A DNA stretch of 64,000 nt, from assembly GCA_036522835.1 (NCBI GenBank), contig DATDFB010000057.1, forward strand, positions 1-64,000. The letters are read 5' to 3'. A program made the position numbers and the translations under genes. The DNA is from DATDFB01 sp036522835. GTDB taxonomy: Bacteria; Acidobacteriota; Thermoanaerobaculia; Gp7-AA8. The notes under the pieces were generated by a model. The model saw only the letters and a program-made list of their open reading frames with translations, did not search any database and was not told the origin of the DNA. Position 1 is the stretch's first letter. Each line of letters opens with the position of its first letter. Shown here in pieces: positions 39,427 to 48,260 of this stretch.

Positions 39427-40050
39427 TCACCGTGCGGCGGCGAGCGAATCCAGCGGAACGTCGAGGAGCTCGAATTTCTCCCAACCCTTGAAGTCGTAGT
39501 GCCACCACTCCGACGGCAACGGCTCGAAGCCGTGTCGCGTCATGACCTCGCGCAACCTGGCGCGGTTGGCGATGGCCTCGGCGGGGAGATCGTTGAAGTC
39601 GTTCCGCGCGCGCGGCGTGAAGTCGTCGAAGCCGGTCGGCATCAGGAGCTCCTTGCCGGTCTCGAGGTCGATGAGCGTCAGATCGACGGCCGCGCCGCGG
39701 TTGTGCCGCGAGCCCTTCTTCGGGTCGGCGACATAGTCGGGATTCTTGATCGGCTCCCACATCGCCACCGTCACGCGGTAGGGGCGGTAGGCGTCCCAGA
39801 CTTTCAGCCCGAGGCGTTGCGGCGCGAGCTCGCGCTCGACATCGGCGAGCGCCGCGGCCACCGGCGCGCGGAGGTAGGCCTTCGCCACCGGATACAGCTG
39901 CGTGTGCATGAAGTTGTTCGTCGTGGCGTAGCGGAGGTCGAGGGCGACGCCGGTGGTGGAAAGGTCGATCATCTCCCGCGGGTCGACGCTGCGCGCCACG
40001 CGCGGGCCGGTGGCGCAGGCGATCAGCAGGAGCAGCAGAAGCCGCTTCAT
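39427..40050 (-). CDS. VanX/DdpX-like D-Ala-D-Ala dipeptidase, lipoprotein
   Basis: A 207-residue zinc dipeptidase of peptidase family M15D. Metal and catalytic motifs: GSRHNRGAAVDLTL (His and Asp ligands) and PSEWWHYDF (catalytic Glu and third His); DLRYATTNNFM and WDAYRPYRV are also typical. The N-terminus MKRLLLLLLIACATG has a lipobox (LIAC), so it is probably a periplasmic lipoprotein. It would split D-Ala-D-Ala released from peptidoglycan for recycling; resistance to glycopeptides is not implied without vanH/vanA partners. It runs divergently from the flavin oxidoreductase, 20 bases away. Confidence 0.9.
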   Translation of the reverse strand: MKRLLLLLLIACATGPRVARSVDPREMIDLSTTGVALDLRYATTNNFMHTQLYPVAKAYLRAPVAAALADVERELAPQRLGLKVWDAYRPYRVTVAMWEPIKNPDYVADPKKGSRHNRGAAVDLTLIDLETGKELLMPTGFDDFTPRARNDFNDLPAEAIANRARLREVMTRHGFEPLPSEWWHYDFKGWEKFELLDVPLDSLAAAR

Positions 40051-40070
40051 TCGAAGACATAATACCGGCC

Positions 40071-41237
40071 GTGGAATTCGACATCTTCTTCTCGATCTGC
40101 CAGACGGAGGTCGACGGGTATCTGCCCGACGAGCGAACGATGTTCGCGAATTTCTTCGAGCAGGTCGAGCTCGCCGACCGTCTCGGCTTCGGCACGGCGT
40201 GGGTGGCGGAGAGCCATCTTTCGACCGAGGTGCAGAAGACCAATCCCGGCGCGGTCATTCCGCACTTCGTCGGGGAGATCGGGCTCAACACCGACATCCT
40301 GCAGCTCGCGCACCGCGTCTTCGCGCGCACGAAGCGGATCGGCGTCGGCTCAGCGATCCTGAACATCCTCTGCAACGGCGGGCCGATTGCGCATGCGGAG
40401 CGGATCAAGACGTTCCTGGCTTTGCACGGGCTCGACCCCGAGGAGCGGCGCACGCTGACGATCGGCTTCGCCTCGGGGCGCTTCCCGTTCATCAACGTGC
40501 CGTACGGCGTCGTGCCGCGGAATCCGGTCGAGAGCGCGGCGTGGCCCGTGGTCAAGAACAAGATTTTCGAAGAGGCGACGGAGATTTTTCTCCGCCTGCT
40601 CAAAGGGGAGACGCTCAACTCGACGATGATCGCCCCGCGCGTGCTGCGGCGCGGCGACTTCCGCTCCGAGGAGGACTGGCAGCGCGTGCTCGAAGCGCAC
40701 GGGCAGTACGTCGACGACGTGCCGCTCGCGCCACGCTGGACGTTCCCGAACCTGAAGATCGTTCCGCAGGAGTCGCGCATGGACCTCCTGCGACTCTCCA
40801 TCGGGTCGCACGACCCGGCGCTGCAGGCGTTCGCGAACACGTTCCTGCCGGTCGGCGTCTTCAATCTCTCCATCACGCCGGGAAAAGAGATCGAGGAGAC
40901 GAACCGTCGGATGCTGACGCAGTACCACGGCGGCGGATGGGAGCGGCGCCTCATGCCGCGCACGGTGCTCGTTTTTCCGAACGAGGCGGAGGCGACGACG
41001 GCGCTCTCGAACTACTGGCGCGCGCTGGAGGGGACGCTCGACGAGGAAAAGGTGCGCCGGGCCACGAACAACGCGCTCGTCGGCGACGCCGGGACGATCG
41101 CGCGGCAGATGCGGGAACGCTTCGATCCCGCGGACCGTTTGATGCTCTGGTTCGACTTCAACAACCACGACTCCAAGCGCGTGATGCAGAGCATGGACGA
41201 CTTCATGACCAAGGTGGCGCCGAGCTTCGCCGGATGA
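40071..41237 (+). CDS. LLM-class flavin-dependent oxidoreductase (luciferase-like)
   Basis: A 388-residue member of the bacterial luciferase-like monooxygenase family (FMN or F420-type TIM barrel). The start is GTG (MEFDIFFSICQTEVDG). Family features: AELADRLGFGTAWVAESHLS near residues 35-55 (VELADRLGFGTAWVAESHL in this protein), then KRIGVGSAILNILCNGGPIA and the C-terminal GTIARQMRER. The substrate cannot be deduced. Its stop overlaps the following sulfatase gene as ATGA, so the two are cotranslated. Confidence 0.85.
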   Translation: MEFDIFFSICQTEVDGYLPDERTMFANFFEQVELADRLGFGTAWVAESHLSTEVQKTNPGAVIPHFVGEIGLNTDILQLAHRVFARTKRIGVGSAILNILCNGGPIAHAERIKTFLALHGLDPEERRTLTIGFASGRFPFINVPYGVVPRNPVESAAWPVVKNKIFEEATEIFLRLLKGETLNSTMIAPRVLRRGDFRSEEDWQRVLEAHGQYVDDVPLAPRWTFPNLKIVPQESRMDLLRLSIGSHDPALQAFANTFLPVGVFNLSITPGKEIEETNRRMLTQYHGGGWERRLMPRTVLVFPNEAEATTALSNYWRALEGTLDEEKVRRATNNALVGDAGTIARQMRERFDPADRLMLWFDFNNHDSKRVMQSMDDFMTKVAPSFAG

Positions 41238-43072
41238 TCCGCCGCACGCTGCTGCTCTTCGCCGCCAATCTCGTGCTCTTCACGCTGCTGCGGGTGGCGT
41301 TTCTCCTGGTCTTCGGCCATCGCCTGGCCGGGAACGATCTTCTGCGCGCCTTTTACCTCGGATTGAAATTCGACGCGCGGCTGGCGGCGCTGGTCGTCGC
41401 GCCGATCGCGATTTTCGGCACGCGCCGCGCGGCGACGATCGTCTTCGCAATCTTCGAGCTCATCGTCCTCCTCTGCTACGCCATCGACTTCGGCTCGTAC
41501 GCGTACGTCCACCAGCGCGTGAACGCCAGCGAGCTGGAGTTCCTCCGCAATCCGCTGATCTCGCTGCACATGGTGTGGGAGTCGTACCACGTCGTCTGGT
41601 TCGGGCTGGGCATCCTGCTGTTCCTCGCGGCGCTCGTGTTCGCGCTGCGCGGCGGCGACGTGTCATCCCGAGCGCAGCGAGGGATCCCCCGCGACCCGCT
41701 CTGGCAGCGCATCGCCCTCATCGTCTTTCTTCTGGCGTGCATCTACGGCAAGGCCTCGCGCTACCCGCTGCGCTGGAGCGACGCCTACGTCGCACGCGAT
41801 CCCTTCGCCGCGGAGCTCGCGCTCAACCCGCCGCAGTTCCTCTTCGAGACGATGCGCGAGGAGCCGGTGAAGCTCGACGAGAACCGCGTGCGGCGGCTCT
41901 ACCCGGTCATGGCCGCGTATGCCGGAGTCGATCGCCCCGATCCGAAATCGCTGTCGCTGGCGCGCACGCCGAGGCTCTTTCCGCAGACCACCGGGGCGCC
42001 CAACGTCGTCGTCATCCAGCTCGAGTCCTTCGCGGCGTTCAAGAGCGGCGCGTTCGGCAACCGCGCCAACGGCTGCCCGAACGTCGACCGCCTGGCGCGC
42101 GAGGGGCTGCTCTTCACGAACTACTACTCCCCCTCGGAGAAGACCGCGCGCGCGCTCTATGCCGCCGTCTTCGGCATGGCCGACGTGAGCCCGTGGCAGG
42201 CCGCCGGCAACAACCCCATGGCGGTCGACCAGTACACGATCATCAACGCCTTCCGCGGCTACGAGAAGTATTTCTTCCTCGGCGGGAGCGCGAACTGGTC
42301 GAACATCCGCGGGATGCTCGCGCACAATATCGACGGACTGAAGATCTTCGAGGAAGGCTCGTACAAAGCGAAGCCGGTCGACGTCTGGGGCGTGACGGAC
42401 GAAGAGGTGTTCCTCACGGCGAGCGACGAGCTCTCGAAACAGCGCAAGCCATTCTTCGCGCTGATCCTGACCTCCGGCAATCACCGCCCCTACACCGTGC
42501 CGAAGGAGACGCACGGCTACGCGCGCGAGATCCTGTCGAACGAAGACCTGCGCGCGAACGGCTTCGAGTCGAACGACGAGTACAACTCCTTCCGCTACCT
42601 CGACCACGCCGTCGGCCTCTTTTTCGAGAAGGCCGAGAAGGAGCCGTGGTTCAAGAACACCGTCTTTGTTCTCTACGGCGACCACGGCACGCGCACCGGC
42701 GCGCCCGGCGAAGCGCTCACGCTCGGCGACCTCTCGCTCATCGTCTACCACGTGCCGATGATCATCTACGCGCCCGGCTTCAACGTGCCGCCGCGCAGGA
42801 TCGACATCGCCGCGAGCCACATGGACCTGATGCCGACGATCGCGAGCTTTTGCGGAGTGCCGTACCGCAATCAGACGCTGGGCATCGATCTCTTCGATCC
42901 GAATTCCGCCGGACACTCGGCAGCGTTCGTTTTTACAACGTTTCGCCAGCCGCCCACCCTCGGCCTGGTCGAAGGCGCGCGCTACACGATCGTAAAATCG
43001 GGGACGAGCAACACCCTTCCGGAAGCGTTTTATGAGTTTTCTCGTTGGCTGATGCTGCACAATAAACCGTAA
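41234..43072 (+). CDS. LTA-synthase-like sulfatase/phosphoglycerol transferase
   Basis: A 612-residue membrane enzyme with about five N-terminal spans (residues 1-190) and a periplasmic alkaline-phosphatase-fold sulfatase domain. The domain begins with NVVVIQLESFAAFKSG; the probable nucleophile Thr is in SPSEKTARALYAAVFG, and metal-site residues are in VLYGDHGTRTGAPG. LtaS/MdoB-like enzymes transfer phosphoglycerol to polymers or glycans; here an envelope glycan is the likely acceptor. The cytoplasmic loop before the last span contains a piece of P1 repeat read in frame (DVSSRAQRGIPRD). It overlaps the LLM gene (ATGA). Confidence 0.88.
   Translation: MIRRTLLLFAANLVLFTLLRVAFLLVFGHRLAGNDLLRAFYLGLKFDARLAALVVAPIAIFGTRRAATIVFAIFELIVLLCYAIDFGSYAYVHQRVNASELEFLRNPLISLHMVWESYHVVWFGLGILLFLAALVFALRGGDVSSRAQRGIPRDPLWQRIALIVFLLACIYGKASRYPLRWSDAYVARDPFAAELALNPPQFLFETMREEPVKLDENRVRRLYPVMAAYAGVDRPDPKSLSLARTPRLFPQTTGAPNVVVIQLESFAAFKSGAFGNRANGCPNVDRLAREGLLFTNYYSPSEKTARALYAAVFGMADVSPWQAAGNNPMAVDQYTIINAFRGYEKYFFLGGSANWSNIRGMLAHNIDGLKIFEEGSYKAKPVDVWGVTDEEVFLTASDELSKQRKPFFALILTSGNHRPYTVPKETHGYAREILSNEDLRANGFESNDEYNSFRYLDHAVGLFFEKAEKEPWFKNTVFVLYGDHGTRTGAPGEALTLGDLSLIVYHVPMIIYAPGFNVPPRRIDIAASHMDLMPTIASFCGVPYRNQTLGIDLFDPNSAGHSAAFVFTTFRQPPTLGLVEGARYTIVKSGTSNTLPEAFYEFSRWLMLHNKP
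41660..41690. repeat. P1 repeat half inside the sulfatase gene
   Basis: GTGTCATCCCGAGCGCAGCG followed by AGGGATCCC, the left arm of the P1 element, read in frame as VSSRAQRGIP between two membrane spans. Confidence 0.85.
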
Positions 43073-43083
43073 TCGCAAACGAC

Positions 43084-43111
43084 AGCGGCGGCATGGCCGC
43101 CGCACTCCACA
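43084..43111. repeat. P2 repeat half directly before hflX
   Basis: AGCGGCGGCATGGCCGCCG followed by CACTCCACA; the last base touches the hflX start codon, leaving no room for a ribosome site outside the repeat. Confidence 0.85.
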
Positions 43112-44365
43112 ATGCCTGAAACTGCCATCGCCGTAGGACTTCTCCTGCCGGACACATCGCGTACCGTCGCCGACGAGCACCTCGACGAGCTCGAGAAACT
43201 GATCGAGACGGCCGGCGGCAACGTCGTCGCCAAAATGCTGGCCCGCCGCCCCGCGCCCGATCCCGCCACCTTCGTCGGCAAGGGGAAGGCGGAAGAGATC
43301 AAGGTCATCGCCGAGAATCACGGCGCGCAGCTCGTGGTCTTCGACGACGACTTGAGCCCCGCGCAGGTGCGCAACCTCGAGAAGATCACGGGCGTCAAGG
43401 TCATCGACCGCAGCGGCCTCATTCTCGACATCTTCGCCGGCCGCGCGCGCAGCCGCGAGGCGCGCACGCAGGTGGAGCTGGCGCAGCTCGAGTACACGCT
43501 GCCGCGCCTCACCCGCGCCTGGACGCACCTGGAGCGGCAGGCCGGCGGCATCGGCACGCGCGGCGTCGGCGAGACGCAGATCGAGCTCGACCGCCGCATC
43601 ATCCGCAACCGCATCGCCCACCTCAAAGAAGAGCTGCGCAAGATCGAGCGGACGCGCGTCACGCAGCGCAAGGCGCGCAGCAGCGCCTTCACCGTCGCGC
43701 TGGTCGGCTACACGAATGCCGGGAAGTCGACGCTCTTCAACCAGCTCACGCGCGGCGGCGCCGAGGCGGTCGACAAGCTGTTCGCCACGCTCGATGCGAA
43801 GTCGCAGCGCGCCGCGTTCGAGATGCCGCGCGAGACCGTCGTCATCGACACCGTCGGCTTCATCCGCAAGCTGCCGCACAACCTCGTGGCCTCGTTCCGC
43901 TCGACGATGGAGGAGGCGGTCGCCGCCGACCTCGTGCTGCACGTCATCGATGTGAGCCATCCACAGTACGAAGAGCAGCGCACCGTCGCCGAGGAAGTGT
44001 TGAAAGAGCTCGGCGTGCCGGCGGAGCGGGTCATGGAGGTCTACAACAAAGTCGACCGCGCCGAGACCATGATCCGCCGCAAGGGCGCCGTCGGCGTGTC
44101 CGCGCTGACGGGGCGGAACATCGACAAGCTGGTCGATGCCATCCGGCAGCGCGAGCTCGAAGGCGGCGAGGTCGTGCAGCTCGAGATCCCGCACTCCGAG
44201 CCGAAGCTCCTGGCGGAGCTGCACGAGACCGCGGTGGTGTACGCGCAGACGGCATCCGACGACATCACGGCCGTCACGGCGTGGCTGCCGTTCGAGGTCC
44301 TGCCGCGATTCACCGAGTACCGGCGGCCCGACGTGGCCGCCGCCGCGCGCGCGACGCTCAGGTGA
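43112..44365 (+). CDS. hflX: GTPase HflX
   Basis: Ribosome-associated GTPase that splits or rescues stalled 70S ribosomes under stress. The N-terminal HflX domain has FVGKGKAEEIKV and LSPAQVRNLEKITGVKVIDR, the linker LTRAWTHLERQAGGIGTRGV, then the G domain: GYTNAGKSTLFNQL (G1), DTVGFIRKLPHNLVASFRST (G3 plus switch II) and NKVD (G4). Its 417 residues are typical. The ATG abuts a P2 repeat and lacks a Shine-Dalgarno sequence. The 3' end overlaps the converging repeat-protein gene by 8 bases. Confidence 0.96.
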   Translation: MPETAIAVGLLLPDTSRTVADEHLDELEKLIETAGGNVVAKMLARRPAPDPATFVGKGKAEEIKVIAENHGAQLVVFDDDLSPAQVRNLEKITGVKVIDRSGLILDIFAGRARSREARTQVELAQLEYTLPRLTRAWTHLERQAGGIGTRGVGETQIELDRRIIRNRIAHLKEELRKIERTRVTQRKARSSAFTVALVGYTNAGKSTLFNQLTRGGAEAVDKLFATLDAKSQRAAFEMPRETVVIDTVGFIRKLPHNLVASFRSTMEEAVAADLVLHVIDVSHPQYEEQRTVAEEVLKELGVPAERVMEVYNKVDRAETMIRRKGAVGVSALTGRNIDKLVDAIRQRELEGGEVVQLEIPHSEPKLLAELHETAVVYAQTASDDITAVTAWLPFEVLPRFTEYRRPDVAAAARATLR

Positions 44366-45437
44366 TCGTGCGCAAGCGGTCGTTGATGACGCGCGTCCGC
44401 CCGCCGGCGTTGATGCGCAGCTCGAGACCCGGCTTGCCGTCCAGATCGGACGCGCCGAGGTACGTCCATGCCGCGCCGGCCGTGTAGGTGAAGCTCGATC
44501 CGTCGGCATCGTGGTAGATGTCGATGGCGCTTCCCACGTTGAACACGAGATCGTTGCCGGGCCGCCCATCGGTGTCGACGGCGTCGACCAGCGTCCACCC
44601 TTTCGTGCTGACGAGGTGGCTCGTCACGGTGCCGCCGGCGTCGTGAATGATGCGAACGGCCGATCCGATGTTGAGAATCAGCTCCGCGCCCGCCTTGCCG
44701 TCGAGATCGGCGGCGCGCATGAACTTCCACGAGCTGCCGCCGTCGTAGTCCCTCGACGCGCCCGTGCCGGCGTGAACGATCCGGATTTTGGAGCCGAGAT
44801 TCAGCACCAACTCCGCGCCCGGCAGTCCGTCGAGCTCCGCCGAGGTGACCAACGCCCACGCCGGCCCGAGAGCCGGAAAATCGACGACGCTGTTGCTGCC
44901 GTCGCGGATCACGCGGAGCGTCGATCCGAGATTCACCGCCAGCTCGGCGCCCGGCTTCCCGTCGAGCTCCGCGATCGTGACGACCGTCCAGACCGGGCCG
45001 AGATTCGCAGTATCGCTCGAGGTGCCGGCCGCGTCGTGAATGATGCGGATCGTCGAGCCGAGGTTCAGCACGAGCTCCGCGCCGGCTTTGCCGTCGGTAT
45101 CCACCGTGGCGATCAGCTTCCACGCCGCCGCCGCGTTGTAGTCCTGCATCTTGCCGGTCGCGTCGCGGATCACGCGGATCTTCGCGCCGAGATTGAGCAC
45201 GAGCTCCAGGCCGGGTCGGCCGTCGAGATCGGCCGCGCCCGCGAAGGCCCACCCGGCGCCGGCGGCGTACGTGTTCGACGTTCCGTTCGCGCGCTGCACG
45301 CGGATCGTGGCGCCCTCGTTGAAGACCTTCTCGGCCGCACCGTCGCCGTTCGTGTCCCAACTGCCCATCAGGATGCTGCCGGCAGCCATGGCATCCGAGG
45401 CGAGGAGAAAGAGGGTCAGGAGCCGGAGAAACCGCAT
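44358..45437 (-). CDS. Secreted protein of eight FG-GAP/VCBS-like repeats
   Basis: A 359-residue protein with a signal peptide (MRFLRLLTLFLLASDAMAA; start 45437 chosen for it). The rest is eight tandem repeats of about 42 residues built on the pattern DLDGKPGAELVLNLGSxIRI followed by a short loop. Examples are ADLDGRPGLELVLNLGAKIR, VDTDGKAGAELVLNLGSTIR and SDLDGKPGLELRINAGGRTR. The DxDGxxG loops are calcium-binding-like, as in FG-GAP/integrin or VCBS repeats, and eight units could close a beta-propeller-like ring. No catalytic domain is attached. It is extracellular or periplasmic; function unknown. Confidence 0.85.
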   Translation of the reverse strand: MRFLRLLTLFLLASDAMAAGSILMGSWDTNGDGAAEKVFNEGATIRVQRANGTSNTYAAGAGWAFAGAADLDGRPGLELVLNLGAKIRVIRDATGKMQDYNAAAAWKLIATVDTDGKAGAELVLNLGSTIRIIHDAAGTSSDTANLGPVWTVVTIAELDGKPGAELAVNLGSTLRVIRDGSNSVVDFPALGPAWALVTSAELDGLPGAELVLNLGSKIRIVHAGTGASRDYDGGSSWKFMRAADLDGKAGAELILNIGSAVRIIHDAGGTVTSHLVSTKGWTLVDAVDTDGRPGNDLVFNVGSAIDIYHDADGSSFTYTAGAAWTYLGASDLDGKPGLELRINAGGRTRVINDRLRTIT

Positions 45438-45504
45438 CGAAACTCCTGTCGTTTCGTACAGATGACGTCGCGCGCGGCCCAAACGTGATAGGAATCAGGA
45501 AGCG

Positions 45505-45993
45505 ATGAAAATCCGTCCAGCCGAGGCGAAGGACCGCCCGCGCATCCGCGAGATCCTCGTTGCCACGGCGCGATTCACGGACGACGAGATCCGCGCCGCG
45601 GTCGAGCTCGTCGACCACTACCTCGACCATCCCGCCCGCTCCGAATACCTCACCTTCGTTCTCGAGTCGCCCGAGAGCGGCCCCAGCCGCCAGGTGCAGG
45701 GCTACGTCACTTACGGCGCTACGCCGAAGACCGAGGGCGTGTTCGATCTCTACTGGATCGCCGTCGACCCGCGGCACCAGGGGCAGGGCTTCGGACAGCT
45801 TCTTCTACGCTTCGTAGAGAACGAAGTGCGCCGGCACCGAGGCAGAATGTTGCTCATCGAGACCTCGTCGAAGGAAAGTTATTCGTCGACGTTGCGCTTT
45901 TACCAACGCAGCGGTTACGACGAGATCTCGCGAATTAAAGACTTCTACCGCATCGAGTGCGACAAAATCGTCTTCTGTAAGAAATTCGCATGA
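45505..45993 (+). CDS. GNAT-family N-acetyltransferase
   Basis: A 162-residue acetyltransferase. The acetyl-CoA-binding motif is VDPRHQGQGFGQLLLRFVEN (R/QxxGxG/A). It starts MKIRPAEAKDRPRIREIL, with a GGAAG ribosome-site-like sequence just before the ATG. The substrate is not predictable. Its stop overlaps the next gene (ATGA), so it appears to be the first gene of the haem biosynthesis block, perhaps by chance. Confidence 0.88.
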   Translation: MKIRPAEAKDRPRIREILVATARFTDDEIRAAVELVDHYLDHPARSEYLTFVLESPESGPSRQVQGYVTYGATPKTEGVFDLYWIAVDPRHQGQGFGQLLLRFVENEVRRHRGRMLLIETSSKESYSSTLRFYQRSGYDEISRIKDFYRIECDKIVFCKKFA

Positions 45994-46778
45994 GCCCGAA
46001 CCTGACCCTTTACGCCGCACTCGGCCTCTACGCCGCCGGCACGCTGATGGCCTTGGCGTCGCTGTTCGGGCGGCGTTTGCAGACGCCGGCGCTGGTGCTG
46101 ATGCTGGCCGGGTTCGTCAGCCACACGGTCTGGATCGGGACGATTTGCGTGCGCACGCACCACCCGCCGCTCACGAACCTGCCGGAGATCGCGGCGTTCC
46201 TGTCGTGGACGGTGTTCGTCGTGGAGCTGGTGCTGCTGTTCAAGTACCGCGTGCACGCGGCGTCGTTCTTCGTCTACCCGCTCGTGCTGATGCTCCTGAC
46301 CGTCTCGGCCGTCGTGCACGAGCCGTTCGCGCTGGCCGGCCCGACGGCGCAGTCGAAGCTCTTCACGACGCACATCCTCCTCTCGACGGTCGGCGTGGCC
46401 GCACTGCTCATCGGCGTCGCGTTCAATGCGCTGGCCTGGATGCAAGACCGGTCGCTCAAGTCGAAGCACCGCGGGCGGACGTGGGAGTGGATCCCGAGCC
46501 TCAACGTCTGCAAGACGCTGAGTTACCGGGCGCTGGCCGTCGGCTTCAGCATCTACACGCTCGGGATTCTGACGGGGATTCTCTGGTCCTACCGCACGAC
46601 TTCGGAGCTGCTCGACCTGCGCGTCAAGCAGGTCGGCGCGATCGTGGCGTGGGTGCTCTTCGCAACGCTCCTGCAGTCGTACGTCAGCGGCGCGTATCGC
46701 GCGCGGAGGGCCATGGTGATCTCGGCCTGCGCGCTCGTGGCGGTGCTCGTGGCCATTTTGGGGATCCGGCATGTCTGA
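45990..46778 (+). CDS. HemX/CcsA-like cytochrome c assembly membrane protein
   Basis: A 262-residue polytopic membrane protein with about eight spans, of the CcsA/HemX family (cytochrome c assembly protein domain). The family pattern is seen in FTTHILLSTVGVAALLIGVA and SYRALAVGFSIYTLGILTGI. In Bacillus and many other genomes hemX lies directly before hemA and affects glutamyl-tRNA reductase level; CcsA proteins handle haem for cytochrome c. The order hemX-hemA-hemC-hemD is kept here. It overlaps the GNAT gene at its start and a large inverted repeat follows its stop. Confidence 0.85.
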   Translation: MSPNLTLYAALGLYAAGTLMALASLFGRRLQTPALVLMLAGFVSHTVWIGTICVRTHHPPLTNLPEIAAFLSWTVFVVELVLLFKYRVHAASFFVYPLVLMLLTVSAVVHEPFALAGPTAQSKLFTTHILLSTVGVAALLIGVAFNALAWMQDRSLKSKHRGRTWEWIPSLNVCKTLSYRALAVGFSIYTLGILTGILWSYRTTSELLDLRVKQVGAIVAWVLFATLLQSYVSGAYRARRAMVISACALVAVLVAILGIRHV

Positions 46779-46779
46779 G

Positions 46780-46983
46780 CAGAACGCTCGCACTCTGCCA
46801 ACGCTCGGGAGAACGACCGGGAGGCCTCCGGCGGGCGGGCACGGCCCGCAGCGTTTGTTGGCGCGCAAATCATGTTTCCTGCGAAACCCGTACGTTCGGC
46901 CGGAGGCAACCAGCGCTGCGGGCCGCGCCCGCCCGCCGGAGGCCCTTCGTCGTCCCCTGCGTTGGCAGAGTGCGAGCGTTCTG
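46780..46983. repeat. 204-base inverted repeat (P6) between hemX and hemA
   Basis: The outer arms form a perfect 24-base inverted repeat (CAGAACGCTCGCACTCTGCC and onwards at 46780-46803, matched at 46960-46983). Inner arms continue the pairing with GGCCTCCGGCGGGCGGG against CCCGCCCGCCGGAGGCC and with CCCGCAGCG against CGCTGCGGG. The centre is about 60 bases. It starts 2 bases after the hemX stop and ends 14 bases before the hemA start, just ahead of its ribosome site. It may be a MITE-like element or an RNA control structure. Confidence 0.92.
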
Positions 46984-46997
46984 CACGGGAGGGCGAC

Positions 46998-48260
46998 ATG
47001 GCCCTGATCGCCATCGGCCTCAACCACCGCACTGCCCCCGTGGACGTGCGCGAGCGGCTCAGCGTGGCCGAGTCGAAGCTGCCGGAGTTGATCGCGAGCC
47101 TCACGGCCATGAGCGGCGTCGACGGCGGCGCCATCGTCTCGACCTGCAACCGCGTCGAGACCTACGTCTCCGCCTCGAGCGAAGACATCATCGAAGCGGT
47201 CGTCGACTGGCTCGCCGAGCGCGCCGGCGCCGACCGGGCCGAGATCGAGAAGCACCTCTACATCCTTCGCCACGGCGACGTGGTCAAGCACCTCTTCCGC
47301 GTGGCCGCGGGGCTCGACTCGATGATTGTCGGCGAGCCGCAGATCCACGGCCAGGTGCGCGCGGCGTTCCTGGAGTCGCAGCGCTGCGGCGCGCTCGACG
47401 CACTGCTGATGCACGTCTTCGAGCAGACCATGCGCGTGGCCAAGAAGATCCGCACCGACACCGGCATCGGCGAGCACGCCGTCTCCGTGCCGTACGCCGC
47501 GGTGGAGCTGGCGAAGAAGATCTTCGGCGAGCTCGACGGCCTGCAGGCGCTGCTCCTCGGCGCGGGCGACATCGGCGAGCTAACGGCGGAGCACCTCGCG
47601 GGCTCGGGTGTGCGCCAGATCTTCGTGGCCAACCGCGCCTACGAGCGCGGCGTGCAGCTCGCCGAGCGCTTCGGCGGCGCGGCCATCCAGTTCAGCGCTG
47701 TCGAGCCGTACCTGGCCACGTGCGACATCGTCATCGCCTCGACCGCAGCGCCGCACTTCGTCATCGAGCGCGGCCAGGTCGCGCGCGCGCTGGAGTCGCG
47801 GAAGATGAAGAACCTCTTCCTCATCGACCTGAGCGTGCCGCGCAACATCGACCCGGCCATCGCCAAGGTCGAGGGCGCCTATCTCTACAACATCGACGAC
47901 CTCCAGCTCGTGGCCGAGTCGAACCGCGAGCTGCGCATGAAGAAGGCCCAGCAGGCGGAGGAGATCGTGGCGCGCGAGGTGGAGTCGTTCCGCCGCCGCA
48001 TCGCCGCCATGGACGCGGTGCCGACGATCGTCGAGCTGCAGCAGCGCCTCGAGGAGATCCGCGCCACGGAGCTGGAACGGTGCCTCCGCCGCGTCGGCCC
48101 GATCACCGCCGAGCAGCGCGAGGCCATCGAGATGATGACCACGCAGATGGTCAACAAGATCCTCCACTACCCGATCCTCCAGCTCAAGGAAGCCGACGAG
48201 CCGCAGGAGCAGCGCGAGTCGCTCCGCAAGACGATTCGAAAGATCTTCGGGCTGCGATGA
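46998..48260 (+). CDS. hemA: Glutamyl-tRNA reductase
   Basis: First committed step of C5-pathway tetrapyrrole synthesis: reduces glutamyl-tRNA to glutamate-1-semialdehyde. The N-terminus is MALIAIGLNHRTAPVDVRER, the catalytic Cys is in STCNRVETY (about residue 50), then GLDSMIVGEPQIHGQVRAAF, the NADPH-domain LLLGAGDIGELTAEHL and the C-terminal dimerisation helices. It has 420 residues. The start at 46998 is preceded by GGGAGGGCGAC; the open frame upstream lies in the P6 repeat and is not coding. It overlaps hemC (ATGA). Confidence 0.97.
   Translation: MALIAIGLNHRTAPVDVRERLSVAESKLPELIASLTAMSGVDGGAIVSTCNRVETYVSASSEDIIEAVVDWLAERAGADRAEIEKHLYILRHGDVVKHLFRVAAGLDSMIVGEPQIHGQVRAAFLESQRCGALDALLMHVFEQTMRVAKKIRTDTGIGEHAVSVPYAAVELAKKIFGELDGLQALLLGAGDIGELTAEHLAGSGVRQIFVANRAYERGVQLAERFGGAAIQFSAVEPYLATCDIVIASTAAPHFVIERGQVARALESRKMKNLFLIDLSVPRNIDPAIAKVEGAYLYNIDDLQLVAESNRELRMKKAQQAEEIVAREVESFRRRIAAMDAVPTIVELQQRLEEIRATELERCLRRVGPITAEQREAIEMMTTQMVNKILHYPILQLKEADEPQEQRESLRKTIRKIFGLR

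Noticed and set aside
39427..40050. Glycopeptide resistance gene vanX
   Set aside because: The enzyme family matches, but without vanH and vanA/B ligase neighbours it is better read as a peptidoglycan-recycling dipeptidase.
41663..44569. A 968-codon minus-strand open frame opposite the sulfatase and hflX
   Set aside because: The composition is typical of a shadow frame and both plus-strand genes have complete family motifs.
46872..46997. Extended N-terminus of hemA
   Set aside because: The extra codons lie in the P6 inverted repeat and are Pro/Arg-rich; the family start MALIAIGLNHRTAP at 46998 has its own ribosome site.
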